NCBI GenBank assembly: GCA_037903475.1 | Contig: JBAJFG010000476.1 | Coordinates: 930,001 to 994,000 of the forward strand | Direction: 5' to 3' | Source: Ancylostoma caninum | Taxonomy: Eukaryota > Nematoda > Chromadorea > Rhabditida > Ancylostomatidae | Length of the DNA: 64,000 nt | Part shown: positions 48,870 to 60,624 of the stretch, one piece after another | How positions within the stretch are numbered: position 1 is the first letter of the stretch | Layout: each line of letters begins with the position of its first letter | Made by a program: the position numbers and the translations under genes | The notes under the pieces: generated by a model | Seen by the model: only the letters and a program-made list of their open reading frames with translations | What the model was told of the DNA's origin: nothing | The model's database searches: none

Positions 48870-50106
48870 CAGGGTGGCCGAAAAGTATGGGCGCCTCATT
48901 TGACGCTCTAATTTTTTATTTTCGGCTTTTATCACGTCTCCGTTTCACATATTTTAATAAACGCCATGAAATCCTCTTTCTTTTGATATATAGATCAGCT
49001 GGATTTCTTAAGTCATGTGAGGGTGCCGCACCACAAATTCATTGTAACCCTCGCGCAGTCTGGAGAGTCCAGTGCAACAATAGAAAGAGAGCATCAAGCT
49101 ATGAAATGCCGAAGGGAGTATCCAAACGAAAAGAAAACCGTGCCGTCATCGATCGGTGAACGCCAGGGGGATTCTTGCGATCATTTGAAAGAGGTTCACC
49201 TAAAATGGAGCGAGCGCGAACAAGATGGCCAAAAGTCTGAGTGTTGCAAGTTTTTCCGTCAGAGTAATTGTTAGTAAGAAGCTGAGACTTTGCCGCTATT
49301 GCAAGTCCAAGCACAAGATCTAACTATTGTTGCTACTACAGGTAGCTGGTCTGAGGAATGCGGGAGCGCCTGACAGGTGCGCCGCACCTAAGGTGTACTT
49401 TGATCTGATGAGAAAAATTTCCCTATTTGAATTGTTCACGACCCCCAAGCACATGGCCAACTTGTCAAGCAAAATGTGCAACACTCTTCAGAAAAGCGAC
49501 TCGTCACAATGTTGCTGTTTACCGGCGGTGTAATTATTTGAGGAAGAGCGACCATAAATACAAGGATATCTCTGGTTTGCATGAACAAAATCGACAAAAA
49601 TGACGATGACGCCACTCTGTACCAAGACGGGATTCTTAGAAAAGTCCTCGTCTAATGGGGACTGAGAAGTGGCAATACGATTCCTCAGAAAAGGAGGATC
49701 TCCAGCTCACGAGGCCAAGACAACTTCGCCTACCTAGAAGGGGCGTCCCCTGGAGCCCAAAACGAGAACTAATGATCTTCCTGCACTGGGTCTTGAACAC
49801 ATTGGATTTCTCCGTTAGGAGTTCCATGGAAGAAACACTGGAGAACAAGAACATCACGAACCCAGGACATGTACAGTGCTAATCTGTAGTGCTGGTAAGA
49901 AATTGTTGAGGACTGCGGCGCATGGGGATTTCGCGATGGCAACGTTCAAGGCCTGTATCGAAGCCAATGAATGCAACTTCTGAAATTCCCTGTGGAACTG
50001 ATTTTTCACGTGGTTGCGCAGCTGTTGTAATTAAAAGATAAAATAATTGCAGTCAGAAAAGGAAAGATGACGTTTTATGTGACGCTCACACTTCTCGCCC
50101 ACCCTG
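48870..50106 (+). mobile_element. Decayed Tc1/mariner-superfamily transposon, both ends present
   Basis: The left end CAGGGTGGCCGAAAAGTATG and right end (inverted CAGGGTGGGCGAGAAGTGTG) are flanked by TA. Between them, broken plus-strand frames recall a transposase: an N-terminal helix-turn-helix-like KFIVTLAQSGESSATIERE near 49030, and a C-terminal block RGVPWSPKRELMIFLH..LNTLDFSVRSSMEE near 49740-49830, corresponding to the usual SPDLNPxDFxxW region, and ATFKACIEANECNF before 50008, corresponding to the RLKACI-A-GG end. Frameshifts and stops interrupt it, so it cannot be active. Confidence 0.8.
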
Positions 50107-51104
50107 TACTTTGCCCACTCAGATGGACGCGCACTAGCGCGTATGTTACCCAGATTTGAATACTCTGCTATCCAAAAATCTACTCGTTCTATTGCTTGAT
50201 ATTTTTATCGAGTTAGTTCCATCTGATGACGGTACGTAGTATTTTCTATGCTATTGATAGATTATGCATAGAGGAATATGAACGTGCATGGTGGTATAGG
50301 ATAAAAGAGGGGACGTTTTTCAGTAAGAACGGATATATGCTCCTGTGTCCTCCCCCCCTCACAACTAAATATATTGGATACGGTCTCTAGTATGGTAAAA
50401 AAGCTTTAGCGACTTCTTCGACTCTCTCACCATTTCTCAGCCCATAGTGAATCCAATCGCTCCTTAATATTTACTATTACTTACTTACTTACTTATTACT
50501 CCGTGATTTACTTAAGACCTACTTCTACGTTTAGTTCTGATTAGAAGTTGCTCTTGGCACTTCAAAGTGCATAAAATAAATAAATAAATAAATTATATTC
50601 CACAAGGAAAAAGAAGGTGCACATAAAAGTAGTGCTGAGAATGTAGAGCAGAAAGAAAAACTCGTAATGAATGTGAGAGACAACACGGCTTTTAAAATTA
50701 TGGACGCATCATAGAAGAAATAATGAGGAAGTTTTGCATGTACATATATCGGCCCATTATACGTTTATCCTAAAACTGCAAGTGAGAACTTGAGTGAATA
50801 TTTTGGGTTCGCTTCTCAGAATGAGAGTTTCAATAGAAGCTGCTCAATTCATTGTAAACCCCCTCCCTGCCTAAACTCAAGAAAAAATCAAAAATGAAAA
50901 ATCTAGATTAGAAATGGTGCTGCGAAGAATGTGGTGAAAAATCAAGAACATCAGGAAATCAAGGTTGTTGGATGTGACGACATGGATGGAGGATCAACGC
51001 TGCGTAAATCGGCCAGAATTATACTAAGTGGCTGTAGGCTCATTCTGAAGAGTCTTGTGTGATCTCTTGAGCGTGATCTTCGTGGCTGAACTCTGAACTG
51101 TGCC
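50107..51104. other. Interval with a microsatellite tail
   Basis: TTACTTACTTACTTAC at 50479 and AAATAAATAAATAAAT at 50576 with a short hairpin between suggest the 3' end of a non-LTR element. No gene seen. Confidence 0.35.
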
Positions 51105-51300
51105 AAGGAGGATGAACACGCTACCAAAACCGATTATAAGGCTGTCTTATCCCATTTACTACCTAATAACTCGTGGCGCCCAAATAACTGACGTGTTCCT
51201 ATGTTTACGTGAAACTGAACTCTGAGTTTTTACTGAGGTTTGATTTTTTGGTTATAGTGGCAGTGGTAAGACTTGGAATCATTCGGTGATTATTTATGCG
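51105..51300 (+). repeat. Dispersed repeat, copy 1
   Basis: About 195 bp here, starting GCTACCAAAACC, matches the reverse complement of 55668-55862 at roughly 85 percent by eye, including CTCTGAGTTTTTACTGAGG and GTGGCAGTGGTAA. Non-coding in both copies; identity unknown. Confidence 0.65.
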
Positions 51301-52895
51301 GAGATATTGGCATATGTATATTGGCATTTGGCATACAATGTTCATTCTGTCAGAAAATCTTCACGGAAGATGAACTAGAATCTGGCTAAATTCATCTTAA
51401 GCTATTAGGATTTGTTCAGTGCCGAATGGAAATCCACTACGTAAAGAAAACGGTAGAATAGATGATCAGAGGCTTGAACTACGATCTCGTTCCACGTAAA
51501 GATCTCTGGATGTTTATTTATTGGTTTGCACCATTGGTGCGCTACGAAGAAACATGAGGGCAAGTAACATGGTCAATGTCGGTGAATGACAAAATAGGAT
51601 TTCTCAGGGCAGAAAAAAGCATTCGAGCAAGAAACTTCCAATGTTGAAGAAAAAAAGCCCCAAACTGGGAAATGCTACAACGATTCTAAAAGGTGAAAAG
51701 TGGTCCATTAGTCAGATTGGAATGTAATAAGTTCGAGAAAATTCTGGGATTATAGTCCGGAAAAGGTACTTTTACTGGCAAAGATAAGTTTCGAATGGTT
51801 CTATCTCCACGTTTACAGAAGTCCCTGTGAGCTGAGAATTGCAACCCGTATAGCGCTGGCCCATATACCCACATTAGCTAGCAAGGTGCCCTCATTCTCC
51901 AAGGAGAGTCATCGGAACCTGCAAGAGCTTTGAAGTTACCTGAATCTTCTCACAATTTCTAAAGAGGATATTATAGGAATGCTCCTTCTTAATAAGCAAG
52001 GCCAGGACTAAGGATGATTTGGAACAGTTAGAGAATTTAGGTCTAATTAGCCACCTCATGAATCTACTCGTGATATAGCGCATGATGGATGCCTTATCCA
52101 CGTGAGGGCCACCGCCGCATCAGCTTCATAATCTCGTTCAACATTAGTGGTGCGCTCTTCTTCCACTCCTAGCAAAAACCACAGGCGTGTGACTGATGCC
52201 AGAAACACCAACCACAGCCAGGATAGCAGCATCAAATTCCTTGGGTAATATTGCATTTACTCTGCAACTTTTGCGATTGAAGCTGTTCCGCAGTGAGCAT
52301 AATATAAGAGAATAATATAAGAATAATACTTTGTCTTCCAGAGCAATCCCAGGAATTCTCCCTCTAGACTGCTAGCGTGCTCATGGCTTTTAATGTTAAT
52401 ATGCTATTCCTGGTGCTTGCAGCATTCTATGCAGGTCTACTCCTTGCTCGGTTCAGACCTCCTCTGCAACGCCCATTTGAAAGTTTTTTAGGATTTGATC
52501 GAAATCTCTGAGATCACTAAAGCTTAGAACAATAATTCTAGAGTGATACATAAGCATAGACTTCCTCCCCTCCCCCACTTCCTTGCAATGGATACGTACG
52601 AACATTAACCTGGTAATACCATGGCATCCTATTTTGCTGAAAGAAAGCCATCACTGAAATCTAGGTTTGTATTTTCTAAGGAGACAAAAAAGAAAAATAA
52701 TAGGGCCTGCACCCTCAACGTTTGTCGAGGTGTGGATCGAGTTAAGATGCGTCACACTTCCCACTTCAAACTTTGCTGTTTAGCTCTAAAAGTCGCCCCC
52801 CCCCCCTAAAATTTACCCGGGCAGGTTGTACTGCTTTGGCAAGATGACCTGTGAGGACGCTAACATCTGCGTGAGGCTACTGTAGTGTAGGCAAC
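51301..52895. other. Interval with no gene seen
   Basis: Short frames only; a poly-C run lies at 52796-52806. GATGGATGCCTTATCCAC at 52084 resembles GATGGATGCTTTATCC beside copy 2 of the dispersed repeat and GATGGATGCTCTATCCACG at 43702, so parts of the same repeat family may be present. Confidence 0.3.
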
Positions 52896-53330
52896 CCCCT
52901 GAAGAAAAGCACAGCTACTGTGAGTGGCGCTGCAACAGACTGAATACGACTCGGTGTATTTGGATTCGGGTTGACGGTCTCCCCGCCCATTGACTCAAGC
53001 TCCGCCCTCGAGCAGGTCAGCTGCTTGTTCCGAATGGGATTTTGAGATTTTGTAGAGATCGAATAATATCCTGTTCCCAAATCTTCAATCTGATTCTTTA
53101 TTAAGGTTCCTGGATAATTTGTCCTGGCGTTTCTGAGATACCGTGGAACAGGGTGCGTATTCATGAATGTACCCAGTAAGGTTGTGTCCTACCCGCTCTT
53201 CTGAAGTGGACAAGCTCTCAAGGTAAGAAGAGGTCTGTATATTAGAGCGAATCGTCTCAGTCAGCTGTGACAGCAAGATAGCAGGATATGCTACATTTTG
53301 GTCAAGAAATTCGCCTACTCTGCGTAAGCG
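52896..53330 (-). pseudogene. Decayed coding-like sequence, unidentified
   Basis: A minus-strand frame from about 53310 reads VAYPAILLSQLTETIRSNIQ, then SSYLESLSTSEERVGHNLTG and onward to a stop near 53085, then continues after it with few further stops to about 52880. The density of sense codons suggests a broken gene or transposon frame. I do not recognise it. Confidence 0.28.
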
Positions 53331-54122
53331 AGAAATGCAAAACCCTCCCGGGAATGTTCGTGAATACTGCAGAAGTTAAAGGAGAAGAATAGAAAGCACT
53401 AGGAGCCCTCACGGAACCCATTTAGCCAGCTTTCGATGGGCAAAAATCTGCATCTGAAACTTGTGAAATGAAAAGTTATTAAGATACATACTCCTTTTCC
53501 TTGCTAAATAGTAGTTGCAAAATGTGAACCTATGTAATGGTTATCCCTCCCACTACTCTGTAAATTATAATAGTGCAAAAATGAAATCTGATAAAAACAA
53601 GTAGTTGTTTTCACCGCTCCCAGAACACAGAATGAAAGCTCTCGACGTTTTTATAAATTGATTAGGAGTTAGCAACAGATGCCCTCTTAGAGTGTGTTTT
53701 TAGCCGGGTTTAATTTGTAATAAATAATTATGATATTTACCACTACAAAGATAGTAAAACAGGTGCTTTTGGGTGAAATTAGCGAAATGCCACTTCTGGT
53801 AAGATCATTGCAGAAGGAAAAGCCTCCATTTCAGGGTGGTGATGATGTCGAAGTAGTTTGCGAGCTTTCACTACTTGAAAACGTTTCTACAAGTTGTTCT
53901 GGCAAACCCTTGTGCCAGTGGTTCTGACCATAGTCTGTGTATATTTGGACTAGAGACACTACATTTTCTCCTACATTTGCTTCTGATTGACCACAATCAT
54001 CACAGCATCAGAATTACGTCGTACTAGTAGTGAGAAAATAATATTTTGAGTGCTAAGAAAATAGCATTCAGAGACCTGACTGTTGTTCGAATTCATAGAG
54101 CGACTCTCAAAATCCATGAATA

Positions 54123-55078
54123 TCAATGGCGTATTCCTGCATGGGTGATGCGGGCTATGAACAGCTGTATGAAAATCGTAATGGTTGGTGGGGCCCCCAG
54201 CTGAAAACACACGTTTGAATGGATTCGGCTTAAAATTCACGGTAATTCCAGCTCATTTCAGTTGTAGTCTCTACCAATCTATAGTACTTATACCCTTGCT
54301 GCACATCTGCACAATGCTCCTTTCCTAGGCTAAGGGTCACATGCTGCCGACGCGGCTTTCTGTTCTTTTATTTTCCAACCTTTTACTGGTAACACATTTA
54401 TGTACATACATTCAGGTCTCTTCTCACAATTTCCTTGGATTTTGCTAGCAGCAGCATACCTTTCAGCATTTCAAAAAGACTTTGCCCGCGACGGTTTTTC
54501 CAGTAAACGAGATTTATGACGGAATTTACCTTTTCTTATCTCTCTGCAAAAGGTTATCTCGTTGCTTCGAGAAAATTCATCAATGTGTCTAGCCCTATTT
54601 GCATAGAATTGGTGCATTAAATTATCCATCACCAGCAAAATTGCCAGGTCGAAGCAGCTTCCCAAAGTGAGCTATGGGTAGCCTGGCATGCTCGACGTTG
54701 TGCAGCCAGCGATATTCACCTGGACCAGGCTCACAACAGGGCCAAGAGCCGTCAGCAGGATAGCAGAGCCGACCCCATCACAAGAGGCCACAAATCCTGA
54801 AATAGGAGGAAAAGAAGGAGTTGAACTATAACAACAATCGTTTTCCTCGAAAAATCATCGAATTTCTACAGGGAGGCGTGTACTTTTTTTTAATTTTTCG
54901 GAACAAGCAGGTACAAGCACTGCCTCGAGTTTGTGTAATGTATAGTAGTCATGATATGCACCAACAGCAGTATGTAGTATTACAATGTACCAACAAAGAA
55001 TCCTGATTTTCTGGCTCCCAATCGTAGCAAAATTGTGAAGGAACCCGCCGAGTAGCGTCGTAGTTTGCCCTCGATGCT
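54123..55078 (-). CDS. Candidate membrane protein, three 3' exons
   Basis: Three minus-strand exons join in phase: 55078-54962 (ACTAAG before, GTTG|GTGCAT after), 54796-54720 (ATTTCAG before, CAG|GTGAAT after) and 54200-54123 (TTTTCAG before, TGA stop). They read GSQKIRILCWYIVILHTAVG, FVASCDGVGSAILLTALGPV, VSLVQLGAPPTITIFIQLF and a short end IARITHAGIRH. The hydrophobic runs suggest two to three membrane helices, and K-x-R...WY..I...D could fit a nematode chemoreceptor (SRI/STR-like), but the protein would stop early for a seven-pass receptor. The last two exons have the strongest splice signals; the first is less sure. Confidence 0.4.
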
Positions 55079-55527
55079 CTTAGTGCTATAAAAAATGCTG
55101 ATCTCTTAACAACCCACTGTATATTACACATATTTATTTCTTTATAAATACAATTCCTCAGGCGAACTTGGAAAAACACGGAGCTTCTCTGCAACCTTGT
55201 TCACGTCAGAAAATTGGAATTTCTATCTGAAAATTGCTTTCGAAATCTCAGACTAACTAGCAAATTGCTGCTGGCGATTCCTGCACATATAAAAGAGCTA
55301 TCTATAGTCTTCCTATGGAAGATTGCTTTTAATTGGCACTTCAGCTAGTGAATGGCTATATGTTGCACCGCTTTTGAGCAAAGACAAGGATGGAAAGTGA
55401 AACTGATTGTAAGTTGAACCCTACATGAACTGAACTTCTTGCTCGAAGGATATTTTTGGCACATTCGCGAATAGACAAGAGAACCAACTCTATGAACAGG
55501 TTCAGAAAATTTCGCGTCTGCTTCTAC

Positions 55528-55562
55528 TAGGCTGGTGCAAAAATATTGCGCGTTTTCATGTC
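55528..55562. repeat. Possible mariner-type terminus
   Basis: TAGGCTGGTGCAAAAATATT resembles the TTAGGTTGGTGCAAAAGTAA-type terminal repeat of some mariner elements. No inverted partner was found nearby, so it may be a solo end. Confidence 0.35.
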
Positions 55563-55667
55563 TTTGATTCCGAACCTCATAACTCCTATCAATATCAATC
55601 CTTTTCAAAAGGCTTGGGACTATTGTAATCCGCGAATCACAACTCATTACACTCGTTTCTCCGTCGA

Positions 55668-55862
55668 GGATAAAGCATCCATCACCGAATGATTCGAAGT
55701 ATTACCACTGCCACTATTGTCAAAAAATCAAACCTCAGTAAAAACTCAGAGCTCAGTTTTATGTAAAGCTGAGGAACACATCAGTTATTTGAGCGCTACG
55801 ACCTATTAGGTGGTAAATGGGATAAGGCAGCACTATAATAGGTTTTGGTAGCATGTTTATCT
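55668..55862 (-). repeat. Dispersed repeat, copy 2 (inverted)
   Basis: The inverted partner of 51105-51300; on this strand order it runs from CCGAATGATTCGAAG to GGTTTTGGTAGC. Both copies end at similar points, which suggests a defined element rather than a random match. Confidence 0.65.
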
Positions 55863-57241
55863 TCTTTGACGTTCTTCGTAATTGGTATACTCTACTCAAA
55901 CCACGGTTCAGTCGCAAGTATCACTACATTCAGAAAACGAGAAGCTCCAAAGCGGAAAGGTCGGAAACTGCCATTTTTGAGTAGGCATGTTTCGTGGTTT
56001 TTTTCTTGCGTAGAATGGGCTTCTGAAGCTTAGTATGGTAGCTTTCATACCGCAAAATGTCTGTGAGATATGGTGGGTGGTAAACCATTTGCCAGCAAAT
56101 TCATCGAAATTTAAGCAAATCTTAAAGATGAATTTTGCCTGATTTCGACAGCCCAGAAAATGGGCTGTCTGCATTTCGAGCGTTTTTTTTTTTCATAGAA
56201 ACGTGTTCAGGTTTGCAGACCAAGTAACAGCTGTAGGAAATGCTTGAAGTACTGCTTCGACATAGCAACATGAATTGGACCGCTCAGAAAGAATTCCAGA
56301 AAAAGCAAGGAAGACGCTTCAAAAAGTGCCTGGATGTGTTTCCCTCAGACGAATACCATCAAGCCAGAGCTCAGGGGTAGGATTAGTAGCGTTCCCTAGG
56401 ATAATTGAAGGGAAGGCGTTTCGAACCAAATTTTTTGTGGTCTTGTTGGAGAACCATACGAAAAACCGAAAACGGAAAATGCAGTGTTTGTGAATTTCCA
56501 GGTATTTCCTACCCGCTATCAGCAGTGGACACCCATTGAATTTACGTCAAAGAAGGGCAGGATTTGCTCTACAAGTCCATTACCACATCTGGTTGTTAGA
56601 CGACATCTAGGAAAAATTATAGAAAAAAAAACCGACAGAACTTTATCACCGACCTACTTTATCACCTAATATTTAAAAGCTGTCGGAAATTCAGCAGGCA
56701 TTGTTAGAAATGGAAGATTGGTGTTGAAGTCTGAATCAGGCGAGAAGCCATGCTGTTTACACTCCAGGACGCCGCCCGTCCAGCTCCTTCCACACCTCAC
56801 AGTTAGTGTCTACGTAAGCGGATTAAGCATACATACATATGTTTATTCAGCGTTGTAAGAAGGAAATCTAGCTTAAGCCCATCCGATCAGCACTAGCCTG
56901 AAAAGCCTCGCATGAAAGCGGATGTCATCCAAGCAGTCTACGTAAAGCAGCTACCATTTTTCATCAGGATCGAACAAGAATCCAAGCAATATTCAGAGTG
57001 GAACAGTAGAGAAATGATGATGATGCGCAATGCCATGGAAATAGTTCTATTATGAAATCTGCACACATCCATTACAGCCGTAGTGAGGACCGAGAAAGGA
57101 GTCATTTCGAGCAAACCAATTCCTGCGGGATAATAGCATGTCTGCCAATGATGGATGCGGACAAATCTTCACTCTTGGAAATCTGATGGCTAGTAATAAT
57201 TTTGTCGAAATTTTGAACCAACCAACATGGAAGACGAAGTG
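55863..57241. other. Interval with no gene seen
   Basis: A short palindrome CAGCCCA..TGGGCTG lies at 56150-56170. Open stretches at 56275-56669 are unpaired and unlike known families. Confidence 0.3.
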
Positions 57242-57324
57242 TATCCAATAGACAATAGCGTTTTTGTGGAAGTGTCATCCATTATAAGTGTTATCCAATA
57301 GACAATAGCGTTTTTGTGGAAGTG
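57242..57324. repeat. Local direct duplication, 33 bp
   Basis: TATCCAATAGACAATAGCGT followed by TTTTGTGGAAGTG occurs at 57242-57274 and again identically at 57292-57324, 50 bp apart. Perfect identity points to a recent duplication. Confidence 0.85.
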
Positions 57325-58911
57325 CGGCTCGTTTAAGGACGGAGTGTGTCAACATACTCCTTGAACTTTTTTCGCTTTACGGGCTACTACAGATCCAGTT
57401 TGGTTTTTCAACACCCTTTCACGAAGGCAGAGTTAGAATGTTGAGGAATAAGTGATTAAGTATTATTCACCTCAGTTTAACCCAGCGACCACCGCAGGGC
57501 TCACAAGTAAGCCGGTCTACAGTCTGTTAGCTCAGAGATTGCGCCTGATCGTACTTTGGCCGCAATTACGACCTCATCGCGATTCCGGGCAAATGATCTA
57601 ATTTTTACACTTTTTTGATATGTATGTGATGTGACCCTTCCATTTTGATGTCTCTTACCGTCATTTAGTAGAATCTCCTTTCAGACGCATCCTGTGGAGA
57701 AAGTCGCAATTGCAGACAAAGACACCTCAGGTGCCATCTCTGGGCTAACATACCAGACCTTTTCTCGCACAGTTCAGTTCGACTGGTCATCAAGCCTTAA
57801 TGGTCTCGTTGGTTTTAAGATGGTAACGTAGAACACCCTCTAAGTCAATATAGCTATAAAAATCTATATTGAAATTCTTCCAAAAAAAACAAACCAGAAC
57901 TTGAGAAAATGTAGAAACGCGCGAAAAAGAGCGTGGTCGTCAAAGGTGGAGGAGGCGCTTGAGTGTTTTAAAGCTGAGTGTAAAAATGATATTACTTGGA
58001 TGCGTTTGAATAAGGCAATTGTTTGCAAATGGATCGTAAATAAGGATCCACTTGAAAACGTGGAAGAACAGAATCAATGGAAGAAAACTTGCAAAAATGG
58101 CGGGGTTTGGGAATCAAAGGACGTGGAGATTGTGAATGTTGGATTGATGACGCAAAGACCAACTGTGTAGCACCCTCGCTAAATAATGAATGGGAGGAAA
58201 AAAACTGCAACTGAAAAAGAAAGTATTGGGTTATGTTACTTCCCAATAAATGTTTCTCGTGATGATAGTGATGGAAATGCCACCAGGGAGACAAGAGAAT
58301 GAAAGACTCAACTATGGAAAATTTAGAAAAATCGGAATCGCCACGAGGCAGAAGGTGAAAATCTCTCTGAGATTGTCTCCATACCGTTGGATATTTGCTT
58401 GTGGGAAGGACGTCTGCGAAGCAACGACACTTGTTCCAACACTTTGGAGAAAAATCCTTTCTTACATCACACCTCCAGTTGCATTAAAGTAACTTGTTGA
58501 AGGCCACTATGGATAAGTGCAACATCGGCTGCGACCCAGGATGAATTGACTAATCCTAGTAGCTGAAAACCTTACTAGAACTTCTAAAGCCGCCCGGTAC
58601 ATTTCCTCTGCTGCAACGTCTCGTTAGCGTCAAAAATAATTGCCAATTTTGGCATGATCATTAGGGATTTGATAAGGAAGTTTAATCATAAGACCCCCGA
58701 GAGATTGCTTTCCAATGGCAAAATATTCTTGCAAGTCCTGAGACTTTCTCACCACGGCGAGTCAGAACAAGTTGCTCCTTGGTCATCAGAGTAGTAGCAG
58801 ACGGAAGTGGGAAGAAAAGCGGAACCCCGACTAAGAAGGAAACATGGAAGAGCGGAGCTTTAAAAACTTTGAACCACGTAAATGCTTTATAGAATAGAGA
58901 GAAGAAGAGAG
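57325..58911. other. Interval with unassigned open stretches
   Basis: The plus-strand frame 57901-58170 (contains VEEALECFKAECKNDITW and EEQNQWKKTCKNGGVW) is Cys/Trp-containing and charged, and could be a small gene or transposon fragment. A GC-richer patch at 57478-57600 is open on both strands. No splice-consistent gene could be built. Confidence 0.3.
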
Positions 58912-59799
58912 AAGCAGAAAAGGCCCCAAACAACTCGTCATCATTCCTTAGGAGTTGTACCTCTCCCTCGCATTTGGAAGTCAGAAATATCAAATTGTTC
59001 AATATCAAATTTTCGAACTCGAATATATCTAATGCATTATTCGGTCCTAGGAATAGTCGACAAATCCTTTGAGGTACTTACATGCTTTATAAAACAGAAG
59101 GGTTATTTTATGTTATTATCATCTCTTTATTTTCATCAATGTTTGTTGTTAATCTTCTATATTATTATTGTGCCAACCAGGTTTGATAGGTGGACAGATT
59201 TATTTTTGGCTACGTTTCGACTTAGTCGTCTTGGGAGGTCCAAAAGTGGTTCATAGTTCTTATCTGTGTTCCAAACCACCAAACGCCTCATCCTACTCTG
59301 CTAGTTCTCAACGGTCTCCCAAGCTCGCTACGTAGAAAAGCATTCAGGACAAAGGTAAACCCACTCTGAATCCACCATTAATGCAGAGCAGTTCGCACCA
59401 ATCTTGACTGTCGTTGCGGTTAAAAGGTTATCTGTAGCTCGCATCACAATACGAATGGCAGGAAGTCACTTGTTATTGAGAAACACTCATTCTTGTTGTT
59501 CATTTCTGGATTCTTCATAGTAATCCAGAATGCCTCGAGCGCCTTTCTCGCCGAAGGCAGCAAGGGTGTGCACTGGCGATCATGAGCGCTGCGAATCTTG
59601 AAAAATGGCTTCCCAGTTAGCCAGCAGCAATGGTTATTTGGTATCACAACACATCTTATTGTGAACCATGGAAGTAATCACAGCGAAAACAAACTACACC
59701 TTTGCCTACCCTTCATTTCATTTGAAATTTCGGACTTCCAAATGCGAGGGAAAGCTACAACTCCTGAGGAATGATGACGAGGGGTCTTTTCTGCTTCTC
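58912..59799. repeat. Inverted repeat pair, about 75-bp arms
   Basis: The arm 58912-58988 (AGAAGCAGAAAAGGCCCC...CTCGCATTTGGAAGTC) is matched in reverse by 59725-59799 (GGACTTCCAAATGCGAGGG...CTTTTCTGCTTCTCAAC). The spacer is about 740 bp. Either a foldback element or two opposed copies of a repeat. Confidence 0.6.
59444..59650 (-). pseudogene. Penelope-like element, GIY-YIG end fragment
   Basis: The minus-strand frame ends SARKALEAFWITMKNPEMNN followed by NECFSITSDFLPFVL, which matches the way nematode Penelope-like elements close their GIY-YIG endonuclease domain (A-R-x-LEAFWI--KNPKMN). The catalytic GIY part upstream is not recognisable. This lies between the inverted arms 58912/59799. Confidence 0.6.
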
Positions 59800-60208
59800 A
59801 ACACCAAATTTTTCAGATAGAATTCCCAACCTATGACTAAACTACTCAAGTTATTCGATTTTTATTTGGTCCTGAGAATGTTGTCGCCTTATCCTCCAGA
59901 ATGGGAAGAGGAGGGGACCCTGCGTACTTGATATTTTATGAGCTTAATTTAGAGCACTCATCAATTATTACATATGAGCATGAGGAGTTTTTATACAAGT
60001 AAGGACATATTAAATTATATGCTTATTTTACAGCTGTCGTCATTCTTGAACATCTGTGCTAGGTGAATAACTATACTTTTCTGCATCTATTTCTTCATAG
60101 TAGAAACGTACTCTTCGTCAGGAACTTCTGCGACTGCAAAATTTCCTGTTCCGTTGTTTTTTCCTCGTCACCACAATTTCTGATTTCTGTCTCGAGCGAT
60201 TTCATATA

Positions 60209-60475
60209 TTGTTAAGCACACTTCTGAGGGTGTCTGGCTTCATGAAGAAGAGTAGGGACGAAAAACTAAGCACACACAAATCCAGCAGCAGGTGCATAGG
60301 AGATGATCGCGCCTGCTTCTTTAGCTGCGCGAAAATGCTGGTGAAGAAGTCGGTGACTAAACGAGTTCGCGAACGACAGAGAAAAGAACGCGGATAAATT
60401 AGCCCGGAATTTCACTTCCTCAAGCGTTAATATTGCGTGAGTAAAGGCCATGTATCGGTTAATGCACGGCGTCAT
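60209..60475. other. Coding-like island open in three frames
   Basis: Plus strand 60209-60397: a 62-codon frame (contains CIGDDRACFFSCAKM and KKSVTKRVRERQRKERG). Minus strand from 60475: one frame contains KFRANLSAFFSLSFANSFSH; another, open from about 60410 to a TGA near 60211, reads VTDFFTSIFAQLKKQARSS, then MHLLLDLCVLSFSSLLFF and a short tail. Third positions look coding-like in all, so I cannot decide the strand. The last minus reading would be a membrane protein end. Confidence 0.35.
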
Positions 60476-60624
60476 CTTCGGTTCACCAAAACAATGAGTT
60501 TGACTAGTATACTCAGGTATCAGATCTCATCAAAATTTATATCTTATTTGAGTGAATTCCATCGTAACCATTAGCCGCTTAAGAAGCTCGAAAAATCTGC
60601 TATGTCCATTCCAGTTCTCTTTGC

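Noticed and set aside
57478..57600. Aldo-keto reductase-like exon on the minus strand (NRDEVVIAAKVR)
   Set aside because: A short motif only, with no proper donor and no neighbouring exons; the plus strand is equally open.
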